This document shows, in pieces, positions 24,329 through 32,937 of a stretch of DNA of 64,000 nt (the first letter of the stretch is position 1; each line of letters starts with the position of its first letter). Location: assembly GCA_963573315.1 (NCBI GenBank), contig OY752140.1:4154001-4218000 (forward strand), in the 5' to 3' direction. The position numbers and the translations under genes were made by a program. Source of the stretch: Entomortierella parvispora. Taxonomy: Eukaryota > Mortierellomycota > Mortierellomycetes > Mortierellales > Mortierellaceae. Below the pieces are notes generated by a model that did not search any database, was not told the origin of the DNA, and was given only the letters and a program-made list of their open reading frames with translations.

Positions 24329-25247
24329 GTTATTAAAGAAAAAGATACCTATTTATATGATCTTTCCAATATCTTGTTATCGATCGATACCACGCTCGTG
24401 CTGTTGTCCCTTGTTCCTCTCTTATTCATTTTTTCGGAGGAAAGAACGATTGATGTTCTGACCCTTGACAGCAATATTAGCTCGCTCCATCTCATCGACA
24501 GCGAGACAGAAGATGAGCGAGCAAGGTCGCCTTGGTGTCAGTTGTGCAATTGATAGTAATTGACTTTTGGATGGTATTCTGCAACCCTACGGGATAATAC
24601 CAATAGGTTATTATTTAGCAGCTCAAGTGTGAAGAACACGCACTATTAAATAGCCGAGTTTTTGGTTTCTCTGTTCATCCATCTCTGGAGAATCAACCAA
24701 CCATGAACAACTTGAACAGCAGATTGTTGACCAGGCGTAGCTTGCTCATGATTTGTCGGAATGGTCCACGAGTTGTGCTCTATACTGGTCAAAGGTCCAA
24801 AGAATCACACGGAGCAAGGAGTATGTTGTCTTCCGGAGACAGCGAAACTCGGCGCATCCGTCCGTCGTGTTGGCGACAAGCCATAGACTATGGCAGAGCA
24901 ACTCACAGTCCACTCTCGTATCACAGCAACCACAGCAGTTCAGGGATTCTACCTGGTACAGCTAAACTCGTACAAGTGAATAAAATCATGAGAATAAATT
25001 AGTTCACTATACGAAGGTTAGTGATAATACAGCAAATTATTGTATCTCTTTACCTGAGAATAAAAAGACCCAGCATTTTTTGTAACTAATTTTTCAACAG
25101 CAAGAAAAGTGATAGGTTTGAATGTCAGGCAAGACTCTTTCAACGACCATTGCTGTCCGAAAAAGCAGGGGCATAGAAACACATGTAAACACTTACATCG
25201 GGTAGCAACCTTCCGGGGTGCTTATATGGTTCTTGGTACGGGCGGAT
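24329..25247. other. Non-coding flank downstream of the Fanzor fusion gene
   Basis: No protein exon is supported in these 919 bases. They lie between the methyltransferase stop and the stop codon of the minus-strand fusion gene, so they include the latter's 3' untranslated region. In known Fanzor and TnpB systems the guide (omega) RNA is encoded at and just past the 3' end of the nuclease gene, which makes this the place to look. Imperfect inverted repeats are visible, for example GATAATACC with GGTTATTATT (about 24592-24618) and GATAATA with TTATTGTATC (about 25023-25045). I could not define element ends or target-site duplications. Confidence 0.4.
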
Positions 25248-28200
25248 TCAGCTGGTGCGGCATTCGGGCAGGCTAGACTCCATCGCATTTTCTATCTTCA
25301 CTAGAGTCTGTTCAAACATATCTTCAATTTTCTCCAAATGAGTGTGGAGGTACTCGGCGGCTTGCAAAGCCAGTGCAGGGTCACCCGCGGGCGCATTGCC
25401 TGCGTCGGCCCCAGGAGGGCAGAACTTTGCCGGTCTCGCTCGGCCCAGTATGAACTGAAGACAGATGTACGCGATATTCTCCGATCCAACCACATCCCGA
25501 TCAAAGTACTGTTTGCAATTTGTACAATACTTGGATCGCCGTTCTCCATACTGCAGGAACGCGTCACAATTTTGGCGGAGGCACTTTGCGCTGGTGTAGT
25601 ACTCATCCACACCCACAACAATGTATCCAAGCCGCCTAGCCTATATCACAACGATGTGGAAAAGAAATGTCAAGCTGATGACAACATCAGGGCTTCACAA
25701 TGACCCTTTCCCCTTGCTTCATATACTTACCCTTTGAGTGAATCGCCGCTCCAATGGCCCATGTTTAGATGGCAGGCCCGTTCGAGAATTGAACGAGCCA
25801 AGACCAAGAGCAAACACCACCGTTTTTCCAGTACTTCCATCCGCCTTCTTGCCCGAGTAGACTCCTGCAAGCTTGAAGATTTGATCTATCGCAAGATCTA
25901 TCGCCCTCTGTTGCGCTTTCTTCAGATCCCATTTTCTCTTCAGCATCCAATGGGAGTGATAAAAGTCAAATAAAACATCCTGCACCGTGCCTACAAGGTC
26001 TGGCACTGGTGTGTTCGGCTCCATCAATCCCCCCAGAATCTGCTTGGCTGGACCATGCATGTAATGCAGGTAGTCTTGGATAGATAAGTGCTTGCGGGGC
26101 GGGATATTCGTTTCGAGCAGATGGACATGCTCCTTGATCTTTTTCTTCCTCACAGCCTCTTGGAACAGTCGGACTGGCTGATAAAGGAATGACCGTCGGA
26201 TGCGCTTGGACGCACGGTCGTTTGTTGTCCCTGATTTCTCGGCATTGAGAGTCAGGCGCGTGGCTGTCATCGAAAAAACCTCGCCTGGATCGATACCAAT
26301 GACAGTGACATCTCCTTGGGTAAGATTGCCAAAGTCAAACACGCTGGCATTGGGCAAAGTAGCTGTACCTCCCCCAAAAGTGTATGTAGTCCCGTTGTTG
26401 AACCTGACGGGACCTGGATTCTTCGACTGTGGGACGAGATTGGGAGCGGTTCCGCCCTGGGCTCCCACCTGTTGGTCTCCAGCATCTTCCGGGATGATCT
26501 CGTCATCATTCCCGTCATCATATTCCTCACCTTCTTCATCACCATCGTTGTCATCCGGTGGCATCTCGTTGGGGTTGTCGTCATTGTCGTAATCGAGATA
26601 TCCGTCGCTGTCGTCACCGTCGTCACCATCCCTATCATCGTCCTCATCGTCCTCATCGTCCTCATCGTCCTCATCGTCTTCATCGTCATCTTCATCGCCA
26701 TCTTCATCACCTTCGGGGTCTTGACTGTCGTGGTCGTTTGGCTTTTTCTTCGCTGGCCTTGGTCGCTTGAAGTCGAGCACCGGGACATTGAGGACAAGTC
26801 CATTCGTCTTGAAACTCTGCATCAGCACCATCGTTCTTCTTGCCTTCTCTTTCGACCTATCGTTTGTTGCCGCTTCAGGCTTGTCACTCAGGAGCCGCAC
26901 TTTACGGTGGTACCGTCGAGACTTGTCGGGCGTCCTGGACCTTGTCCCAGGGAGATTGGCGGAGGGACGGAACCCTGGCTCATCAATCTTATAGAGGATT
27001 TTGGATATGAACCATCCCTTCTCTTTGGTGACATACGCTGTTCGTTGCTGGCTGGTTGTCCGGTTTGGGCCAAAGATGCGAGTAAGGAGGTTGCTCAAAA
27101 TGGGGTCATGGAGCCTGCTTCCAGGTGGTTTTGCCTCCAGAAACATCAGCAGATCATCGCTGTTCACCTGCGTGAAAGTGGCCGCTGTCTTGCCCTGAAC
27201 AAAGTCAGCAAATTGACCATTGTTATGCTGAAAGAACCACGAAATGTAGTCGTTCTTGTTGGAGCGTGGCCAGACCTGATGGTCAATCTACTCGTCACAG
27301 AGAAAAGATGCCGTCAGTACATTGACACTTATTGATAGATATTTAACACTCATTAATACGCACTTTTGCGGTCCGATAATGCACTCGGATGTTCTTGAGA
27401 ACATCTCTAGCTGACGATTGCCCTCCATTTGCGTTAAATATCTGCCAACCCCTCTCTTGATAGCTCTTGAAAGGGCTGGGTAAGGACTGTTTGTATAGAG
27501 CAAACATTCTGGCACAAGTTTGAGCGTCTGGACTCTTCGTCGCGTGTCTGGAACCTTTAAATAACAAGGTTATCAGGCCATTGATGATATTCTGGCCACT
27601 GGTACTGCCAACAATCTTTTCAAGAAAGTCTGCTGGCAGAGCGTGAGAGTCTTGTGGCTGTGGCTGGGTGACGGAAGGTGGACCAGCAATGGATGGACCA
27701 GCAGAGGATAGACCGGAAATGGATGGACCAGCAGAGTATAGACCAGCAGAGTATAGACCAGCAGAGGATGGACCAGCAGAGTATAGACCAGCAGAGGATG
27801 GACCAGCAGAGTATAGACCAGCAGAGTATAGACCAGCAGAGGATGGACCAGCAGAGTATAGACCAGCAGAGTATAGACCAGCAGAGTATAGACCAGCAGA
27901 GTATAGACCAGCAGAGTATAGACCAGCAGAGTATAGACCAGCAGAGTATAGACCAGCAGAGGATGGAGCAGCAGAGGATGGAGCAGCAGAGGATGGACCA
28001 GCAGAGGATGGACCAGCAGAGGATGAGGCCATTTGGCGGAACTGGTCGATGCAGACTGCATAGATATCGTACAAGTCGTTTTCCAGTCTGAGTTTTGTCT
28101 TCACACAGTCTTGAATGCGCCTGTTCACAACGATCGCCTCATGAGCAGGCAAACACTGCTCGATGTTGCCAAGTAGAGACCCTGCCGTGATAGTGACGAC

Positions 28201-30376
28201 CCCAAACTTCTTCCTCAGTTCGCGGAGCTCTATTGTTTCTGCAGTCACGTTGGCGGGCTTTTTGTCCTTTGTAGGGTCGTCCTCTTCTTTTTGCTGATGT
28301 ATCTTTACCCGGCCCGTTCCAGTGTTAGCCTTATTCTTGCGTTTGCGTTTGCCCTTGCCCTTGCGCTTACGCTTGCCCTTGGCCTTGCCGCTGCCATGCT
28401 TTTGGCGTGGACCAGTGAGTTTTAATTGGCACTTCTCAATGTCTGCTACTTTGAGACCTGCAAGGAATGAGGCATCGGGATTGCCGTACGAATCTTTACT
28501 CCGAAAGATGTGCTCGTAAGGGTTACGCCAACTACTGGGACCACCTTTGCGGAAACTGCAGTTGTACATTCTCAAACTATTAAACTCAACAATCAACGCG
28601 TGGATTAGTCTTGTGCATCGAGCCCTTGCTGTTTTCTTGAACTCATAAATCAAACACTTACGTCTGCACTGGCACTGGCCTTATAGGAACCGTTCTGCTC
28701 CTCCTCATCTGCTGGATATATCGAGTGTACAAATTCTGGAACAGTTGAGGCTCGTCGATATTAATAGGTGCCTGTGGGTGATCTTGGTCGTTCTCTGCTT
28801 CTACCTCGGCGACCTGTTCGGGGGTAAGATCCTCGTACTCGTGTTTTTTCCGACGAAACGTGGTAATCTTGGCATGGCCGCGCCCAGCCAGGGTTGTGCA
28901 GAGAAAAGCAAAAGCCCTAATGGATAGCTCATATCGACCCGGTGAAACACTTCGCCCGTCGTTTAGACACCGTGTTACCACATTGCAGTAACGGCTCAGA
29001 TATCCACGTGGAGTCATTTTCCGCCATTCGTCGTCATCAATCTTTGGCAACGTTGAGTCCTCCGAGGAAACTTTTCGCTTTCGGGTTGATCTTTTTGAAG
29101 GTGATGCTGAAGAGCTGGAGGAAAAAGTCGTCGCCATTGGACCTACAACTTTGACCACCTTGAATTTGCTGTGTGCGGGCTCTCCTGGCGATTCGGTTGG
29201 AGAGTGACGTCTCTTGCCTGTCGTTTTAGCTTTGCCTTTGCCTTTGCCTTTGCCCTTGCCTTTGACAGCTGCCTTCTCGACTCCTGCCTGTTTAGCGGCT
29301 GCCTTCTTGGCGGCCTCAGTGTTCGCCTTTTTCTCAGCAGCCTTCTTTTTCCGCTCTTCCGCCTGCCTTGCTTCACGCGCCCTAACGACCACCGGGTCAA
29401 AGTCCCGGATGATGTTTCGGTTTCTCTTGATTCCGAAGCCGGGAAAGTTGGTCGAGTAGTCGTTCTTGCAGACAATGGCCAAAGCTGTAAGCTGGTCGTC
29501 TTCGGAAAACTCCAATACTTTCTTGACCATTTCCTTTCTGTATCGCAGAAAGAAAGAACCTTTGGGGTTAGGCCGGAAGACAGTTTGTACCTCTGAGTAC
29601 ATGATCAAGTCAGAGTCTTTTGTCACGACGACAGTTTCATCTCTGAGTTCATCACCCTGACTGGCTGGGACTTGTAGAGCTCCGTCGGATACGAAGCAAG
29701 CGGACGCAATGCAAGTGTCTGCCTCAGTGGCACACACACAGACCCTGGTGAGTCGATTGGAAACTTGAGGTAAACCATCAAATGTAGACACGGTAGAGCT
29801 GCTAGAGGAAGTCAACTGTGCTTGGCTGCACTCCTTAATGCCTTCGACAAATGCTCGCTTCTGAGCATCACTCAGGCGATGGGCCTTGCGAAGGTCTCGG
29901 TAGATTTTGTCAGGAAGGCCCTTGGGGATCCAACGCGATCCATCAAATTTCTTCTTGAGAACGTCGAGGTTAGCGCCAGCGCGCTTTCGCGCTTGTTGCC
30001 GCGCATTTGCTCGGCGAAGGTGCTCTTTCTCCTTGGTGTAGCCGTCCGCGCCATCCAAGTGGAACGTGATGGACTGGCATCGTGGGAAGAGGGCCCAGGT
30101 GTCGGCAAAGATTTTTTTTGCCAAAGCTTTGATCTCTTGATGGGCTGGAACCGCTGCGGCTGCAACAACCAGCCCGCCTTGGTCTCCCGCCCCAAGGCCA
30201 CCAGACAGAGAGGAGTCGGGGATATAGTGCAGGCTTTTTTTATCAACTGTGGCGTTGATAAAATCATTGTAGTTGCAAGCCATCACATCGTAATGCAGAT
30301 TTTTGATGGTGATGGCTTTTGGATCCACATGAACGCCTGCGGAATTGATCAAGGGCCACAATCCTGCAATGCCCAT
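25248..30376 (-). CDS. FEN1/XPG-like nuclease fused to Fanzor (TnpB-like RuvC nuclease)
   Basis: Four exons (30376-28662, 28576-27364, 27287-25731, 25640-25248) join in frame to about 1625 residues. The start MGIAGLW is the invariant FEN/XPG N-terminus. Flap-nuclease metal ligands are visible: Asp30, Asp108 (HLDGADG), Glu218/Asp220 (TEADTCIA), Asp254/256 (TKDSDLI) and Asp306 before a helix-two-turn-helix-like segment (NDYSTNFPGFGIKR). A Lys/Gly-rich linker, SAGPS/SAGLY repeats and an acidic tract follow. From about residue 1130 the Fanzor part shows SFKTNGLVL and RuvC-I GIDPG (Asp1309). RuvC-II is VDEYYTSAKC (Glu1508), a zinc ribbon uses Cys1515, 1520, 1534 and 1537, and RuvC-III is DRDVVGSENIA (Asp1544). 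Fanzors are RNA-guided DNA endonucleases often carried by transposons. The fusion rests on three compatible introns (phases 2, 0, 0), one with a branch site ACTAATCC. Separate transcripts remain possible without RNA evidence. Confidence 0.75.
26500..26712 (-). repeat. Coding acidic tract with 9-base CCTCATCGT repeats
   Basis: The plus strand carries tandem CCTCATCGT units (clearest 26642-26690), which encode DDE/EDD repeats on the minus strand inside the Fanzor half, between the SFKTNG strand and RuvC-I. The acidic stretch spans about 75 residues, with Asp and Glu dominating. Confidence 0.85.
27680..28026 (-). repeat. 15-base coding minisatellite (SAGPS/SAGLY repeats)
   Basis: About 23 tandem 15-base units, alternating two variants that differ in the last bases (plus strand GACCAGCAGAGTATA and GACCAGCAGAGGATG), encode five-residue repeats SAGLY and SAGPS in exon 2 of the fusion gene. 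The unit length is a multiple of three, so copy changes keep the frame. One block has seven consecutive SAGLY units, which suggests recent expansion. Confidence 0.95.
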
Positions 30377-31087
30377 GATTGAGATGTCTACAAGCCGAGT
30401 ACTATCAAAGTTAGATCCCTGTCTGGATGCTACACACAGCACCCTGAGGGGTCATTTAGCTTACCTCGGAACTTTTCCTTCGTACAAGATATAGCTTTTG
30501 CCTTTGAGGGCGACTGTAGCGCAGCTGGTTGCCTGTGGGTGAAGAAGACTTGTTAGGAAGAAAGACAAAGGTGGCACTTTTGTTCACTCGCCTCACTTAC
30601 TAACAGTCTTTGCTGTTTGCAGTCTTTGCTGTTTGCAGTCTTTAAAACAGGGCGTCGTGGCGGATAGACCGACTTTGGTGACGACAGTGGATGGGGTACT
30701 GTTGAAGAAGGAGCTGATAGATGTCGTGATTCGAGGGTTGGTGAACAGGTGGATGCGAGTGCAAGGTAGAGAAAGGTGCAGAGGAGAGCAAGAGTGTGGG
30801 AGGAAGGAAAGATATGAAAGCAGGTTCATAGATTCAAATGTTCATCTTATGGACCCCTGTGGTCTTTTACTTTTCCCCTCCGTCGAAACAATAGCGGGAT
30901 GGCGCAAAAAATGTCTATTAACCTTTATTATTTGAAAATATTCATTTGTACACGTTTGACTGTACTTTCTTTCCTCTGCAGATTTTCAAACTCAAAAAAT
31001 AATCACAAATTGGTGGCGTCTACCACACAACAAGAAATTTCTTCGCCTTTCCTGCATTCACACATTCCTCCAACATTCTTCGATCCA
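30377..31087. promoter_or_regulatory. Divergent region between fusion gene and first F-box gene
   Basis: This 711-base gap holds the leader of the fusion gene. A probable 5'-UTR intron runs from a GTAAGC donor near 30465-30470 to an acceptor just before 30386 (minus strand). Farther out is a 16-base direct repeat CAGTCTTTGCTGTTTG, about 2.5 copies at 30604-30643. On the F-box side, CAAATTGGTGGCGT at 31006-31019 recurs upstream of two paralogues. Confidence 0.45.
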
Positions 31088-32812
31088 ATGGACAGGATAG
31101 AGTTACCGCCAGAGACCCTATTCCACATAGGTGGATTCCTAGAGCGCGGAAGCCTTGCAACCTGCATCCGCGTATGCAAGAGCTGGAATGCAATCTTGGT
31201 CCCAATGCTTTTTCGGGCAATAGACGAGACTCATCGGCAACCTTCTGTGGAAGTGTTCACCCGCCATACCCAACATGTTCGCAAATTACAATTTAGCACC
31301 GGCAGTCCATTCCAAGCACTAATTCGTCTGAGCGCATACGCGCATTCTCAATGCCACAACCTTCAGGAGCTGGACCTCAGTTTCGATTTCGAGCATTCAG
31401 AGATGGATGAGGAACGTCAGTCTGCAAAGGAGATGATCTTGTCGAACAAGAACCTGCAGAAACTATGGATCGAAGAATATGAAACATACCAGCGAGTACA
31501 CAGGGCCTGTTGGAGCGAGGTGCTTTCCGGATGCAATCGATCTCTAAAGGTCCTATGTCTCACCAATGTGTGGTTATCGGCCGAGGATACGTTGCTGTTG
31601 TGGGAGTTTGCTCCAACTCTACAAAAGCTCAAGCTGGAACTGGGAATCAGTCAATGGTCAGGATCTTTCATCGCAAGCCCTCAATTCCCTCAGCTGACGA
31701 GCCTCTGCTTAAAAGACGCACTGCCTTCGGTCGTTCAAGAGATGGAATGGATGAAACAGTGCCCCAATCTTCACACATTGGATTGGTCAAGCTCCAGAGT
31801 CCGCCATGAATCCGCTCGAGATGCTTTCACGAACTTTGGAACCTACCGATGGTCACATCTTCAGGATATCAACATATGGGGAGATAACATCTGCAGCGAT
31901 CACCAGATTGCATGCTTATTGAAATCATGTGGTCCCCTCAAGTGTCTCCGGATATGCAACTCGAACTTCTGGTACGAATCTTTGGATGCATTGACGAAGC
32001 ATTTCGGAACATTGGAAACGTTAAGTTTGAGGAGAACCGATGGTCTACAATTCTGGATGATCCAATGGGTCCTGATCTCTTGTCCAAAGTTGAAAGTCAT
32101 GATCACGGAGATTTTTCCAGCCCAAGAATTCGTACAGTGCGAAGGAGCAGATACGGAGCGTAGAGATCGCGCAAAACTTGACGCGATATCGGATGCATTG
32201 ATCGTGGGGCATGAGAAGCTCGATGGAGAGAATGATGTAACAGGGATGTTGATGGACATCATAGCTAAATTTGCTTCAATACGGTGTCTCGCTCATGTCC
32301 GGCCGTGGGTCTGTTCAGAGCTAGAGCACCTGCAAGGAAACATTGCCCTCCCTTCCACCGCTAAGGGAGATTGGGATCAGGCAGTCTATCGACAGCTGTC
32401 CAAGTTAACAAAACTGAAGCATTTGGTCTTGTCTGAGGAGTTCGAAGCAAACCTCCCAGATTCAAGAGCTGTTCGAGTTGATTTAAGATCTGGTCTGAAG
32501 GAACTCGCACCTGTGAGAGATCTGGAAAGCTTGATGTTTGATGGTTCGGAGCAACACATGGAACGTGAGGACGTTCAGTGGATCCTGGATCAATGGCCCA
32601 AGCTGAAGGATATATCCTCGGATTTCAATGTTGACTATGCTACTTCTCTCCAATTGCAATCAATGGTGCAGAAGACAGGTAGAAATATCTACATGACTAC
32701 CGTATTTGACAGCGATTTGGATGCGGATACAGGAAGCCGGGGAAGGGGCGGAAACGGTTCGGACATTGACGATAGCGACATAGATATCTCTGGCGATGAG
32801 GTGGCGAATTAA
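31088..32812 (+). CDS. F-box/LRR protein (paralogue 1)
   Basis: An intronless gene for 574 residues. The N-terminus MDRIELPPETLFHIGGFLER then CIRVCKSWNAILVPMLFRAI is a clear F-box, the Skp1-binding module of SCF ubiquitin ligases. It is followed by irregular leucine-rich repeats (NLQELDLSF, NLQKLWIEE, LKVLCLTNV, LQKLKLELG, LTSLCLKDA) that would form the substrate-binding solenoid. The C-terminus is acidic (DIDDSDIDISGDE). The phrase EREDVQWILDQWPKL near the end is shared with the genes at 35645 and 37762. The ATG was chosen because it begins the F-box; the open frame reads upstream through non-homologous DNA. Such F-box/LRR families are expanded in early-diverging fungi. No substrate can be named. 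Confidence 0.85.
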   Translation: MDRIELPPETLFHIGGFLERGSLATCIRVCKSWNAILVPMLFRAIDETHRQPSVEVFTRHTQHVRKLQFSTGSPFQALIRLSAYAHSQCHNLQELDLSFDFEHSEMDEERQSAKEMILSNKNLQKLWIEEYETYQRVHRACWSEVLSGCNRSLKVLCLTNVWLSAEDTLLLWEFAPTLQKLKLELGISQWSGSFIASPQFPQLTSLCLKDALPSVVQEMEWMKQCPNLHTLDWSSSRVRHESARDAFTNFGTYRWSHLQDINIWGDNICSDHQIACLLKSCGPLKCLRICNSNFWYESLDALTKHFGTLETLSLRRTDGLQFWMIQWVLISCPKLKVMITEIFPAQEFVQCEGADTERRDRAKLDAISDALIVGHEKLDGENDVTGMLMDIIAKFASIRCLAHVRPWVCSELEHLQGNIALPSTAKGDWDQAVYRQLSKLTKLKHLVLSEEFEANLPDSRAVRVDLRSGLKELAPVRDLESLMFDGSEQHMEREDVQWILDQWPKLKDISSDFNVDYATSLQLQSMVQKTGRNIYMTTVFDSDLDADTGSRGRGGNGSDIDDSDIDISGDEVAN

Positions 32813-32937
32813 ACAACGAGGATAGATTGCACAAAAAACATCTCTGAGCAAGGTCTGGGCAAAAGTTGAAGAATAGCCACGTGTTTTCAAGGGCTCTACA
32901 TCTCTCATCCTGTCCCTCCATTTCTCATCGACAACGA

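Noticed and set aside
24703-25002. Plus-strand open frame of 99 codons next to the Fanzor 3' end
   Set aside because: Composition is Arg/Ser-rich with no family motif. It may lie in the 3'-UTR or guide-RNA region of the opposite gene.
27680-28026. CRISPR-like array
   Set aside because: The 15-base units are contiguous, with no spacers, and are coding in a eukaryotic gene.
27668-28091. Plus-strand and alternative-frame open frames of over 130 codons
   Set aside because: They are shadows of the 15-base minisatellite, whose unit has no stop in several frames.
27343-28653. A free-standing gene from the open frame starting MIYEFKK, between the FEN-like and Fanzor parts
   Set aside because: Its first ~25 codons are the intron with the ACTAATCC branch site, and from 28576 on it joins the FEN exon in matching phase. 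A separate gene would have no domain of its own.
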